DNA of 64,000 nt from Beijerinckia mobilis. Its GTDB lineage: Bacteria; Pseudomonadota; Alphaproteobacteria; Rhizobiales; Beijerinckiaceae. The stretch spans positions 186,001 through 250,000 of the forward strand of contig NZ_JQJH01000002.1 in assembly GCF_000745425.1 (NCBI RefSeq). Reading direction: 5' to 3'. Below the pieces are notes generated by a model. That model had not been told where the DNA came from. It did no database searches and saw nothing but the letters and a program-made list of their open reading frames with translations. The translations under genes and the position numbers were made by a program. This document shows positions 55,734 through 64,000 of the stretch, piece by piece (position 1 is the stretch's first letter; each line of letters opens with the position of its first letter).

Positions 55734-56611
55734 CAGAGCCGCCCCTCGCCGCTTTCCCAGAGGGCGGTCAGTCCCTCACGATAGGTTGGATAGGCGAGTT
55801 CCATCCGTAATTCCTGTTTGAGCTTCAGGTTCGATGCGCGTTTGTTTTCGGCGTAGAAGCTGCGGGTCATCGGCGAGAGGTCTAGGGCTTCCTCGATGGG
55901 GACTTCCGGTGGCGGTGTCATGCCGAGCAATTGCGCCGCATAGAGCACCACATCCTGCGGCGGCGTCGGCTCGTCATCGGTCACATTCCAGACCTCGTTG
56001 CGGCCCTCATGGGCCAGAGCACCGGCAATGGCGCTTGCAATATCATCCACATGAATGCGGTTGAACACCTGGTCGGGCTTGATGATCCGCCGCGCGGTGC
56101 CGGCGCGCAGATTGACGAGCACGTTGCGGCCGGGGCCGTAGATGCCGGCGAGACGCAGGATATGGACGTTCTTGTTGCGGCTCTTGCCGAGCGCGGCCCA
56201 GGATTTCTCCGCCTGGATGCGCGTGCGGGCGCGATCCGATGTGGGAACCGCCGGACGCGATTCATCGACCCATTGCCCTTGTCGATCGCCGTAAACGCCG
56301 ACGGTCGAGAGATAGATGATTGTTTGCGGCCGGTCGATGCCGGCAATCTTGCGGCCAAAGCGGGACAGGACGGGATCGGTGGAAACGCCTGGGGGAATTG
56401 AGACAATGATGGCGTCGGCCGTTCCCAGTGCGTCGAGAATTGCCGGATCTTCTTTTTCAGGGCTGAACAGCAGGGGGGTGATCTGGTCGCTGGCGAGTTC
56501 CGCGGCCTTTTCCGCCGTGCGCACCGTGCCGCTGATCGCCTCGAACGAGGCGCCGAAACGATCGATGAAATGTAAGGCGCTGTATCCGAGTCCGAATGCG
56601 AACAGCTTCAT
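55733..56611 (-). CDS. YeeZ-like NAD(P)-binding extended SDR protein
   Basis: The 292 residues start MKLFAFGLGYSALHFIDRFG, the dinucleotide-binding motif of YeeZ-type proteins, followed by YLSTVGVYGDRQGQWVDES with a conserved Tyr-x-x-x pattern and RLAGIYGPGRNVLVNLRAG. The family is annotated as nucleoside-diphosphate-sugar epimerase-like without proven activity. ATG 56611 overlaps the queG stop by 4 nt, so it is co-translated with a tRNA-modification gene. Confidence 0.85.
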   Translation of the reverse strand: MKLFAFGLGYSALHFIDRFGASFEAISGTVRTAEKAAELASDQITPLLFSPEKEDPAILDALGTADAIIVSIPPGVSTDPVLSRFGRKIAGIDRPQTIIYLSTVGVYGDRQGQWVDESRPAVPTSDRARTRIQAEKSWAALGKSRNKNVHILRLAGIYGPGRNVLVNLRAGTARRIIKPDQVFNRIHVDDIASAIAGALAHEGRNEVWNVTDDEPTPPQDVVLYAAQLLGMTPPPEVPIEEALDLSPMTRSFYAENKRASNLKLKQELRMELAYPTYREGLTALWESGEGRL

Positions 56612-57831
56612 GCAAAAACGCCCTTCTCCATCCTATCCGATTGCATCCATTCTCCGCGGACGTAAGGTTCTTTTTCGCGCGCGGCGAGCCTGCCCGCAAG
56701 GAAAAGAAATTCCGTCTCCGGCAAAAGTGCGCTGAGCGCCCAGACGGCGGCTCCGCGCACGAGCGGCGCATCATCGTCGATGAGCGCCAGAATCTGCGGT
56801 ACCAGGGTTTTATCCCCGTTATTCCCGGCGGCGATCAGCACATTGCGCAGGAAACGGGCCCGGCCGATCCGTTTGACCGGATTGCCTGCGAAGAAACGCC
56901 GAAAAGCGGCATCGTCAAGGCCGAGCAATTCTGCGAGCTGTGGCGCCGTCCATTCGGACCTTGCCGCGAGCTTGATCTCCGCACTGGTGCTGGCGAATTT
57001 ATTCCATGGGCAGATTGCTAGGCAATCGTCGCAGCCATAGATCCGGTTGCCGATCCTTTTGCGGAACTCCAGCGGGATCGGCCCTTTGTGCTCGATCGTC
57101 AGATAGGAAATGCAGCGGCGCGCATCGAGGAGGTAAGGCTCGGGAAAGGCCCCTGTGGGACAAGCGTCGAGACAGGCACGGCAGGAGCCGCAATGATCTT
57201 TTTCTGTGAGATCCGGTGAAAGGGACAGGGTCGTAAAGATCGCGCCGAGAAACAGCCACGAGCCCGCGCTGCGCGAGACGAGATTGGTATGGCGTCCCTG
57301 CCAGCCAAGGCCCGCTGCGGCGGCGAGCGGCTTTTCCATGACCGGCGCCGTATCGACGAAGACCTTGAGCTCTGGTTCGTCCGGTTGGAGGTGACGGCGC
57401 TTTGCCTCGGCGAGGAGCCAGGAGGCCAGCATTTTCAGGCGGCCCTTGATGATTTCGTGATAATCGCGGCCGCGCGCATAGAGCGAGATGTTGCCGCGGC
57501 CTGCTTCTCCGACATGGGCGAGCGGATCCTCTTCCGGGCCGTAATTCATGCCGAGCATGATAATGCTGCGGACTTCCGGCCAGAGCACGCGCGGATCGGT
57601 GCGGCGCGCCTGAGTCTCGCGCATCCAGTCCATGTCGCCGCAATAATCGCGTTCGAGCCAGGCTTGCAGGCGGGGGGCTAAAGAACCGTCGATCGCCGCT
57701 GGATCGGTCACGCGGCAGAGGGCGAAACCCTGATCGCGCGCCGCTGCCGCGAGAGCCTCCTTGAAGGCCGCGTCCGTTTTCGCTTCCTGTGACCGTTCTT
57801 GGGTTTGACCTTCGGTCTGATCAGGGATCAT
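56608..57831 (-). CDS. queG: Epoxyqueuosine reductase QueG
   Basis: Reduces epoxyqueuosine to queuosine at tRNA position 34, using cobalamin and two iron-sulfur clusters; 407 residues. Cluster ligands are CGSCRACLDACPTGAF and CDDCLAICPWNKF, with the conserved Asp near VFVDTAPVMEKPLAA. A C-terminal HEAT-like repeat (DDAPLVRGAAVWALSALLP) is present. No riboswitch-like structure is evident upstream. Confidence 0.95.
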   Translation of the reverse strand: MIPDQTEGQTQERSQEAKTDAAFKEALAAAARDQGFALCRVTDPAAIDGSLAPRLQAWLERDYCGDMDWMRETQARRTDPRVLWPEVRSIIMLGMNYGPEEDPLAHVGEAGRGNISLYARGRDYHEIIKGRLKMLASWLLAEAKRRHLQPDEPELKVFVDTAPVMEKPLAAAAGLGWQGRHTNLVSRSAGSWLFLGAIFTTLSLSPDLTEKDHCGSCRACLDACPTGAFPEPYLLDARRCISYLTIEHKGPIPLEFRKRIGNRIYGCDDCLAICPWNKFASTSAEIKLAARSEWTAPQLAELLGLDDAAFRRFFAGNPVKRIGRARFLRNVLIAAGNNGDKTLVPQILALIDDDAPLVRGAAVWALSALLPETEFLFLAGRLAAREKEPYVRGEWMQSDRMEKGVFA

Positions 57832-58088
57832 GGCGGATGATGGGTTTGATGATCTGTATCTGTCTCGAAGGAAGCAATCGCGCGGCCATAGGGGTTGGCG
57901 ATTCCCTTCTTTGGGAGGGCAATTCCGGGTGCTTGCGCTTGTTCCGCGCCCGGAGGGCGTCTCCGACTGCCGGGTGTTATTGTGTCATTGGAATCGCTTT
58001 GACCGTTGCTTGTCCAGAGACAAAATGATCGCGGAAATTCTGGAGACGAAATGCGCTGAAACTTTCCGAAAATCGGATCTTTGATGCC

Positions 58089-58778
58089 TTAAAAATCGAG
58101 ATCGGCATAGACGGCTGCCGGAGCAAGGCCGGGCAATCTGTCGTTCAAGAGGGAGCGGAAGGAGGGACGCGACTTGATCCGCGCGTACCACAGTTTTGCC
58201 GTCTCATCCTCCTCCCAAGGCACATCGCCCAGAAAGTCGATGCAGGAAATCTGCGCTGCGGCGGCGAGATCGGCATGAGTCAGACGATTGCCAGCGAGCC
58301 AGTTACGCCGTCCGGTGAGATAGCCGATGTAGCGCAGATGATAGCGAATATTGCCGCGGGCGATGCGCACGACCTCCATATCAGGTCCGCCGCCGCCCTG
58401 CGCCCTTGTCATGAAGCGTTTGGTCACCTTTTCAGTGATCAGCCAATCCACCACTTCCTGGTGGAATTTGCGGGCGAACCAATCATAAAGGCGGCGCACT
58501 TCGACGCGATCGAGCGGCTCTTCCGGCAAGAGCCTGTGGCGGCCGAGGCCGAGGCCGCGGGTTTCGTCGAGATATTCGGCAATCACATCTGCGCCGGGAA
58601 TGACGTAATCGGCCTCGACCAGCACTGGCGTGGTGCCAGCCGGGTTGATCGCCAGAAACTCCGGGCGGCGCTGAAAGGTCTTTTCCTCGATCAATTGCGG
58701 CTCGATGCCATATTCGCCGAGAAGAAGTCGGACGAAACGGGAATGCGGGCATAGCGGATGATGAAAGAGCGTGACCAT
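58089..58778 (-). CDS. Glutathione S-transferase family protein
   Basis: The 229 residues start MVTLFHHPLCPHSRFVRLLLGEYG with the thioredoxin-fold catalytic CPHS, then NPAGTTPVLVEADYVIPGADVIAEYLDE for glutathione binding. The helical C-terminal domain (about 95-215) ends YARIKSRPSFRSLL. The substrate is unknown. ATG 58778 starts exactly at the conserved domain; a frame running back to 59156 is unconserved. Confidence 0.9.
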   Translation of the reverse strand: MVTLFHHPLCPHSRFVRLLLGEYGIEPQLIEEKTFQRRPEFLAINPAGTTPVLVEADYVIPGADVIAEYLDETRGLGLGRHRLLPEEPLDRVEVRRLYDWFARKFHQEVVDWLITEKVTKRFMTRAQGGGGPDMEVVRIARGNIRYHLRYIGYLTGRRNWLAGNRLTHADLAAAAQISCIDFLGDVPWEEDETAKLWYARIKSRPSFRSLLNDRLPGLAPAAVYADLDF

Positions 58779-59119
58779 ACGGCGCTGGCGGGATCCTGAT
58801 GAAGGGACAATGAGCAAAAGCGTGGCAGGAACGGAAAAACCACGCTTTTGTGAAAGACCCGTTCTATAGGCTTCTCGGCGATTTGCCACAAGATCGGCAA
58901 AGGGGCCGAGCTTGCCCAAGGTGCATGGATCACGCCCTTTCATGATCCATAGTGCTTGACGGACTGCCGCCCCTCGGTCGCGGGGCAAAGGGCGAGAATT
59001 AAGGTTCATCGCCCTTTGGGATACCCGAGTTCCGCGGGAATTTCGGGTTCTGTTCCTGCAGATCATTCCATTCCAATGATCTGCAGGACTATGCCGCCTT
59101 ATTCCTTCGGCAGGGGTCT
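58779..59119. other. Intergenic region upstream of the GST gene
   Basis: This 341-bp gap has an open minus-strand frame in phase with the GST gene but with no conserved features. No repeat or terminator was recognised. It should contain the GST promoter. Confidence 0.35.
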
Positions 59120-60202
59120 TTAATGCTGGGGGATCGAGGAGGTAGGCAGGTCCCAATCCTGCGGGTGGCCTTCGGGAACGAAGGCGCCGTCCTCGCGCAG
59201 GCTGCCATGCAAGGGCTGCGGCGCCGATTGCTGCGATAATGTGCGGGCGCTTGATGCGTAGGAATTGGCCGCAACGGGCGGGACAGCGACATCGAGGCCG
59301 GATCCCGCGCCCTGCTGCAGGGCGACCGTCCTGGATTCACCCACCGCATGGTGCGCGACATCGATCTCGTCCTCGATGTCCGGGGCAGGCGGCAGATTGT
59401 CTTTCTGCGTCGGGGCTTGCATGGAAGGCGGCGCCGGTTTGCAGATGCGCCGGGGACCTGTCGATGTATTGCCGTGCATCGCCAGATCGAGATGAATGTG
59501 ATTATAGTGAAAAATATTGGAGCCCGGTGCGAGCACCGTCGTAAAGCGGGAACAGGCACCGGCCTGAACGCCGAGCAAAAAGGCCCGGGTGGGCGCATCG
59601 CCCTGTGTCCAGTCATGCTGCACCGAAATGGTGCGGCCATCAGCGAGGCGGAAGCCGCCAATATCCATGGCATTGCCGAAAGCATGTTCGGAAATCCGGG
59701 CGCCAGCCTGATTGTTCATGCCCCTGCAGGAATAGGCGCCCATGCCATTGAGGCCCGCTACAGGTACGCCGAAAGTGGCCTGCGCCAGCGGCTGCACCAC
59801 CTCGGCGAGCCACTCGTCCAGCAGGGCGATCATCGGACAATCGATCGTATGCGGTGAGTTGAAGGCTACCGCTCCGTTTTGCAGGGCGGTTACCTTGAAG
59901 GGGTAATCGAGTCCGCAGACACTAGGTCCGTCGATGGCGCGCGCCTGCTGGATGAAGAGGGTCGGGCGGATGCGATGTTGTGCGAGGCAGGCGCGCTCAG
60001 CCTGGCCGCGCCAGGCGGCGCGTTGCGGACGTTGATATCTCGAGCACCCTTCGACGAAGAGCAAAGCCGCGATGATGCCGAGCGGTAGAAGCAAACCATG
60101 GTGCCGCCAGTCTCGTGCGGGCAGGCCGGAGAGGCGGGGGCGCGGGCAATCGACGCGGGACGTGACTGCCCGATGCACGAAGGAGAAGAAGAAGCGTGCC
60201 AT
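59120..60202 (-). CDS. Extensin-like C-terminal domain protein (membrane-anchored)
   Basis: The 360 residues carry one N-terminal helix (HHGLLLPLGIIAALLFVEGC) that ends in a cysteine, possibly an atypical lipobox. The extensin-like domain spans about 75-255: CGLDYPFKVTAL, SPHTIDCPMIALLDEWL, SCRGMNNQAGARISEHAFGNAMDIGGF and NHIHLDLAMHG. The SEHAxGxAxDI plus HxHxD pattern is that of a zinc-binding peptidoglycan hydrolase fold. A Pro/Ala/Ser-rich tail follows. Cell-envelope role inferred. Confidence 0.83.
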   Translation of the reverse strand: MARFFFSFVHRAVTSRVDCPRPRLSGLPARDWRHHGLLLPLGIIAALLFVEGCSRYQRPQRAAWRGQAERACLAQHRIRPTLFIQQARAIDGPSVCGLDYPFKVTALQNGAVAFNSPHTIDCPMIALLDEWLAEVVQPLAQATFGVPVAGLNGMGAYSCRGMNNQAGARISEHAFGNAMDIGGFRLADGRTISVQHDWTQGDAPTRAFLLGVQAGACSRFTTVLAPGSNIFHYNHIHLDLAMHGNTSTGPRRICKPAPPSMQAPTQKDNLPPAPDIEDEIDVAHHAVGESRTVALQQGAGSGLDVAVPPVAANSYASSARTLSQQSAPQPLHGSLREDGAFVPEGHPQDWDLPTSSIPQH

Positions 60203-60248
60203 TGCCGCAAGATGCAGGCAATTTCTTAAGCAGCACTAAACCTTCGCC

Positions 60249-60281
60249 AAAAGAAAACTGGAGAGAAGACTTCCTCTCCAG
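60249..60281 (-). terminator. Rho-independent terminator of the DUF2852 gene
   Basis: Arms CTGGAGAG and CTCTCCAG (60258-60281) with an 8-nt loop are followed on the minus strand by TTTTCTTTT. It lies 30 bp past the DUF2852 stop and before the extensin-like gene. Confidence 0.82.
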
Positions 60282-60310
60282 CCGTCTATCGAAAAAGACA
60301 CCGGGTGTTT

Positions 60311-60835
60311 TCAGGCAGCAGACGGGCCATTGTTGCGTTCGCGCATGAAACGCTCGAATTCCTCGCGATCCTTGGCGTGACGCAATTGTTCGAGGAAGGC
60401 TGAGAATTCCCGTTCGGCCGCTGCGAGCCTGCGACGTTCTTCCTCGAGCCTTGCGAGTTCGGCATTACGCCATTCGTCGAAGGCGCGGTTGCCGCTCGAA
60501 CCACCGAAGCCGGAAAAACCGCCGCCGAAACCGCGCGGAAATCCGGCGCGGCAGGCAATGCCGTCAAGGCCGCCCCGGCGGTTCCATTGATCGCGCAGAA
60601 AACTGAAAAGATCGCCGGAATAGCCGCTCTTGCCCTGCCAGAATTTCCATCCGACGATGGCGAGACCCACCGGCCAGAACACGATGAAGCCGAGGATCAT
60701 GGCGATAAATTCGGCGGGTTTCCAATTGGCGCAACCGCCATGGGACGCATAATGCGATTCATACCGGTAAGTGCCCCAGGGTGACCCCTCGCCCGAAGGC
60801 CGATCATCGCCCGGCCGTCCGCTGTAATAGCTCAT
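60311..60835 (-). CDS. DUF2852 family membrane protein
   Basis: The 174 residues have one or two hydrophobic segments (EFIAMILGFIVFWPVGLAIVGWKFW, about 42-66), a Gly/Phe-rich stretch (FPRGFGGGFSGFGGSSG) and a charged C-terminal helix (RLEEERRRLAAAEREFSAFLEQL). This order, with FWPVGLAI, marks DUF2852 proteins of Hyphomicrobiales; function unknown. ATG 60835 is chosen because it begins the conserved part. Confidence 0.85.
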   Translation of the reverse strand: MSYYSGRPGDDRPSGEGSPWGTYRYESHYASHGGCANWKPAEFIAMILGFIVFWPVGLAIVGWKFWQGKSGYSGDLFSFLRDQWNRRGGLDGIACRAGFPRGFGGGFSGFGGSSGNRAFDEWRNAELARLEEERRRLAAAEREFSAFLEQLRHAKDREEFERFMRERNNGPSAA

Positions 60836-61234
60836 GGACCGCTCCATTCTGGCCGCTGTCTTCGTCGATCGGGAGCCCAAGTTGAGAGCTCAGTTTGAGA
60901 GCTTAAGGGCCCCAATCCCGGCAAAGTCATCGTCCCGGCGGCACGGCAGGACGCACCTAATGTATAGCGGCCTTGAGCCATGTCGAGAGGGGGCCTCATG
61001 CGCCTTGATAAAATTAACCTTTCTGTAAGGTAAAGGAGAGCTCCAGGCGGGTTAGAGCATTTTGTTTTTGATGTTGGATCGCTCCGCGATTCCATTTGCT
61101 TGAAAATGCTCTGAATTTTCTGAGTGAAGCGTTTCTGGATATATCCGAAATGCTCTAGGCTGTTGCCGCTTCGTTCGCGAGCATCGGAGGTTTGAATCGG
61201 GCCGCCTTCAATGCTCACTCCTGGGCTGGTTGCT
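60836..61234. other. Intergenic region with a full copy of the bipartite repeat
   Basis: This 399-bp gap contains the repeat at 61053-61158 and the expected DUF2852 promoter. No coding frame was supported. Confidence 0.5.
61053..61158 (+). repeat. Bipartite hairpin repeat, full copy 3
   Basis: This is the most intact copy. A first inverted pair, GAGCATTTT (61055-61063) and AAAATGCTC (61104-61112), is followed by the core hairpin GAAGCGTTTC, TGGATATATCC, GAAATGCTC (61126-61155). Together they make an element of about 105 bp with two stem-loops. Confidence 0.82.
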
Positions 61235-61933
61235 CTAGAATTTCTCGACGAATGTCCGCAGGTCGGCTTCGAAGCTCCAGGCGCCGCGCGGTTGCGCCAG
61301 AAAATCGAAATAGGTCTGGGCAATTGCATCAGGATCGATCATGTCCTCGCGTCCGGGGCCGGGCGGCACATTGCCGGGGCAGATCGCACCGTCGATGATG
61401 AAATGGGCGACATGGATATTGTGCGGCGAATATTCCCGCGCCGCGCTCTGCGCCAGAGCGCGCAGGGCGAATTTGCCCATGGCGAAGGGTGCCGATTGCG
61501 CATTGCCCTTGATGCTCGCCGTGGCGCCGGTGAAGAAGAGGGCGCCTTGCCCCTTGGCGCGCATGCGTCTGATCGCCTGCTGGGCGACGAGGAAGCCGCC
61601 GAAGGCGCCGGCATTGAGTGCGAAGGCGACGTCTTTCGGATCGAGATCGGTCAGTGATCCGCGCACCCGCCCCGCCACATTATAGATGACGACATCGGCT
61701 CCGCCCAATTCCTGGTCGACCGAAGCGAAAAGTGTGGCGACTGCATCGGGGTCGGTCGCATCTGCCTTAAAGAGTTTGGCGTTGGTTTGCGCCGCGAGAC
61801 CCGCGAGCTTATCGACGTTGCGGGCGGCTAGTCCGATCTGCAAGCCCTTGGCCGAAAACAGTCTTGCAAGGGCAGCGCTCAATCCGCTGCCAGCGCCGAC
61901 AATCAGGGCGGTCTTGTAAGGGAAAGTCGTCAT
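61235..61933 (-). CDS. SDR-family oxidoreductase with Phe in place of the catalytic Tyr
   Basis: The 232 residues form a Rossmann fold: ALIVGAGSGLSAALARLF at the cofactor site, LAARNVDKL, and VIYNVAGRVRGS at the NNAG-like position. The active-site motif Tyr-x-x-x-Lys reads Phe150-Ala-Met-Gly-Lys154, so the usual proton donor is absent; Ser140 or a nearby Thr remains. I recall relatives with this change, but their activity is not clear to me. No partner genes. Confidence 0.85.
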   Translation of the reverse strand: MTTFPYKTALIVGAGSGLSAALARLFSAKGLQIGLAARNVDKLAGLAAQTNAKLFKADATDPDAVATLFASVDQELGGADVVIYNVAGRVRGSLTDLDPKDVAFALNAGAFGGFLVAQQAIRRMRAKGQGALFFTGATASIKGNAQSAPFAMGKFALRALAQSAAREYSPHNIHVAHFIIDGAICPGNVPPGPGREDMIDPDAIAQTYFDFLAQPRGAWSFEADLRTFVEKF

Positions 61934-62529
61934 GGATCACCTGAATACGAGCATCGATGCCGCGCCCCGGCGCGGTTTGCACGCCGGATCCTGCGCTTGG
62001 CTTCTCCTGCCGCCGCGCGTCTCTGATCCGGTCCTTTGCACGCGCATGGCGGAGTGGAACCAGACGATGCATTTTCCAGGCAGACGCGCCAAGGTGATTT
62101 TGGCAAGATAATCTGCCGGGGTGCTTTACAATGTTCGCGAGGCGTTGGGGTTAAGATTTCGTCAACCTTAATGGTTTCTTATGCGTCACAGAAGGGGGAA
62201 TGGACAGATCGCCTTACACCCCGTCTTCTGCCGCACCTCCGGCATGGTCCGCGAGATTCCGGCGGTGGCACAGGCATTTCTGAAATCGCTTCGATTTCAT
62301 GTCGTCCCCGATCAAAAACTGATATGATTTACCGGGAATATCCGTCGGGTTCAGGTTCGGGCTTCACGAAGCTTGAGAGGGCGCGACAAGCTGGATCTCT
62401 CCGTTCAACGATGGTCGCACGATGGTGTTTTGGTCTTTTCCCTGGCAGAGATATGTCCGGCGCATCAAAGCCGCCCCAGGCTTGTTCTCCCGCCAGATGC
62501 GGATGCGGTCGTGCCGTTCGCGGCAAGGG
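61934..62529. other. Divergent intergenic region SDR/DUF3108
   Basis: A gap of nearly 600 bp without a gene I can support. Frames in it lack conserved features. Promoters for both divergent genes are expected; no repeat copy was seen. Confidence 0.35.
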
Positions 62530-63408
62530 ATGTCCAAAGGGATCTCCGAAGGGATGGGCCGGCGCCAGGACGAGGTGAGGCCATCCTTTCTCCTTATCGC
62601 CACCGCTCTTGGCATTCCGGCCGGCCTTGTAGCTGGCCTCGCGACGCCAGCGGCGGCGGATATGATCCGCGCGCAATATCGGCTGAGCTTGGTGGGTCTT
62701 GAGATCGGCAATGCCATAGCGACCGGCAATGTTGAGCCTTCCCATTACAAGATCGATCTCAACGCGCGGCTTACAGGCGTCGCGGCCATGGTTTCCAACA
62801 TGCGGCTCGCCTTCGCCTCGACGGGCGCGCTTCATAGCGGTTCGGTTCTGCCGGCCTCTTACGCAACGACGAGCGGTACCGAGCAAGAGACGCACACGGT
62901 CCGCATGCGGCTGAAGTCAGGGACTGTGAAGGCTTTGGATATTTCCCCCCCATTCGAGGATTGGGAGGGCCGGGTGCCGGTGACCGAAGCCTTGAAACGC
63001 AATATTCTCGATCCGACCAGCGCGCTCATCATGGCGGTTCCAGAGAATCAGCCTTTGGTGGGACCAGCCGCCTGCAACCGGACCTTGCGCATCTACGACG
63101 GGTATATCCGCTATGATGTGGCACTCAGCTATGCGGGAACGCGTGACGTCCAGGTGACGGGTTATTCCGGGCCGGTTTCCGTCTGTGCCGCCCGCTATCG
63201 GCCGATTGCCGGCCATAAGCTTGATTCGCAATCGACCCGTTTCATGGCCGAGAACCGGGAAATCGAGGCTTGGCTCGCGCCGGTTGAAAAGGCGCATGTC
63301 GTCGTCCCCGTCCATGTTTCCCTGATGACGCTTGCTGGCCTTGCCGTGGTCGAGGCGACCGAATTTTCGGTCGAACCGTCATCCACCATGACCGCGCGGA
63401 GCCGTTAG
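62530..63408 (+). CDS. DUF3108 domain-containing secreted protein
   Basis: The 292 residues have a signal peptide (FLLIATALGIPAGLVAGLATPAAA, about 17-40) and a DUF3108 beta-rich domain: YRLSLVGLEIGNAIATG, YKIDLNARLTGVAAMV, then DPTSALIMAVP and CNRTLRIYDGYIRYDVALSY. The family is periplasmic and of unknown function. Its position directly before an SUV3-like helicase gene is common in Hyphomicrobiales. The start could also be ATG 62554, with GAAGG just upstream. Confidence 0.82.
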   Translation: MSKGISEGMGRRQDEVRPSFLLIATALGIPAGLVAGLATPAAADMIRAQYRLSLVGLEIGNAIATGNVEPSHYKIDLNARLTGVAAMVSNMRLAFASTGALHSGSVLPASYATTSGTEQETHTVRMRLKSGTVKALDISPPFEDWEGRVPVTEALKRNILDPTSALIMAVPENQPLVGPAACNRTLRIYDGYIRYDVALSYAGTRDVQVTGYSGPVSVCAARYRPIAGHKLDSQSTRFMAENREIEAWLAPVEKAHVVVPVHVSLMTLAGLAVVEATEFSVEPSSTMTARSR

Positions 63409-63798
63409 CGCGTTTCCCCGGTCACGCGGCGGCGGCATTCTTCCGATTGCCGCCGTTATTTCCCGCCAGTCTTGCGATTTCCTGAAGGGCTGGCGGAAGC
63501 GCTTGCAAATCCGCATATTATCCGAAACGATGCATCATCCTTTGGCGGAATGCTCCTGTCTGCTGTAGGCGGGGAATCTGCATAAGGGTCTGGACCTGAC
63601 AGCGGGGCTGGATTGCATGGTTTTTCCGCCGGAACTGCGGATCGGATATTTGATCGTGCGAAGTGATTTGCCTTGGATGCCGCTCGCCCTCCGCCGTTTT
63701 CAAAAGCGGTCCGGATGCTGGCGCGCTTTTCCGTCCGCGCCGCAAGCGTTTACGCCTCTTGGGCTTGCCGCCTTCGCCTCAGCTTCGCCGAGTCGTGA
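63409..63798. other. Intergenic region DUF3108/helicase
   Basis: This 390-bp gap opens with a good terminator (63430-63461). The rest should hold the helicase promoter. No rpmB, which sits near these genes in relatives, is present. Confidence 0.5.
63430..63461 (+). terminator. Rho-independent terminator of the DUF3108 gene
   Basis: Arms CGGCGGCA and TGCCGCCG form a perfect 8-bp stem with a 10-nt loop, followed directly by TTATTT. It starts 22 bp after the DUF3108 stop. Confidence 0.8.
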
Positions 63799-64000
63799 AT
63801 GAATTTCGTTCTCCCGGCTGACCCCTTAAAGCCCCAGGATCGCACCAAAGAGCGCGCCAAGGATCGCTCAAAGGGGGTCACGATCCTGTTGGGCCCGACC
63901 AATACGGGCAAGACGCATTACGCTATTGAGCGTATGCTGTCCCATCCTTCCGGCATGATCGGCCTGCCGCTGCGGCTTCTGGCCCGTGAAGTCTATAATC
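63799..64000 (+). CDS. SUV3-like DEAD/DExH helicase (5' end; continues past the window)
   Basis: ATG 63799 opens a frame that runs off the window; 67 residues are visible. VTILLGPTNTGKTHYAIERM contains a Walker A motif of the Suv3/MgpS-type RNA helicases, followed by GMIGLPLRLLAREVYN, which is diagnostic of them. The 25 residues before the motif are basic and variable. Alphaproteobacterial homologues exceed 900 residues. Confidence 0.88.
   Translation, partial: MNFVLPADPLKPQDRTKERAKDRSKGVTILLGPTNTGKTHYAIERMLSHPSGMIGLPLRLLAREVYN

Noticed and set aside
1-64000. tRNA, rRNA or CRISPR array
   Set aside because: I looked through the intergenic regions for cloverleaf-like sequences and for regularly spaced direct repeats and found none. 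A tRNAscan or CRISPR finder run would settle this.

Overview
The window reads as a GC-rich alphaproteobacterial chromosome, most likely Hyphomicrobiales (Rhizobiales). The evidence is the rpmH-rnpA-yidC-engB-argB-HAD nucleotidase block, the dapE/dapD neighbourhood, ffh-rpsP-rimM-trmD, RegB/RegA, the CycM-type cytochrome c and the DUF3108-helicase pair. A complete pqqABCDE set and an intracellular polyhydroxyalkanoate depolymerase would suit a methylotrophic or sugar/alcohol-oxidising relative of the Beijerinckiaceae. That placement is an inference from gene content. I saw no rRNA or tRNA gene, no insertion sequence, no prophage and no CRISPR array.

Layout. 1-6.4 kb: end of a DUF423 gene and a yejABEF-type peptide ABC importer. 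6.8-8.6 kb: cycM and pheA. 8.6-12.1 kb: glycan/methylation genes (a GT2-CmcI fusion, a double methyltransferase broken by a one-base frameshift, a gene remnant). 12.1-14.4 kb: small secreted proteins, including two tandem paralogues and a 32-residue membrane peptide. 14.5-19 kb: J-domain protein, a BssS-like protein and the ffh-rpsP-rimM-trmD block. 19-23.4 kb: MarC, a metallo-beta-lactamase-fold hydrolase and a MotA/MotB-like pair. 23.7-27.2 kb: succinate-semialdehyde dehydrogenase, cyclase, aldo/keto reductase. 27.2-30 kb: a metallophosphoesterase-cupredoxin-ECF sigma-anti-sigma operon. 30-31.5 kb: an AT-rich spacer and a 2OG-Fe(II) oxygenase. 31.5-34.8 kb: dapE, udgX, a DUF805 protein, dapD. 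35.2-39.7 kb: a decayed gene carrying an inserted repeat, then a tellurite-type cluster terZ-terA-DUF475-terD. 40-45.7 kb: housekeeping block down to rpmH. 46-50.2 kb: RegA/RegB and PhaZ. 50.5-54 kb: pqqABCDE. 54-64 kb: sulfotransferase, YeeZ-like and QueG genes, GST, extensin-like, DUF2852, SDR, DUF3108, and the start of an SUV3-like helicase.

Two dispersed repeat families tie the non-coding sequence together. One is a bipartite hairpin element of about 105 bp (full copies at 35431, 52464 and 61053; core-hairpin copies at 36663 and 39928). It has entered the decayed gene, sits around the ter cluster, and separates pqqABC from pqqDE. The other is a short palindrome found directly 3' of four genes (6763, 21194, 40018, 55696).

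The most unusual items are the repeat-interrupted pqq operon, the repeat-riddled ter island with its decayed neighbour, the frameshifted double methyltransferase overlapping the GT2-CmcI fusion, the RnpA with a large internal insert, a UdgX-type glycosylase with only three cysteines, and the sigma/anti-sigma/cupredoxin/phosphoesterase operon.
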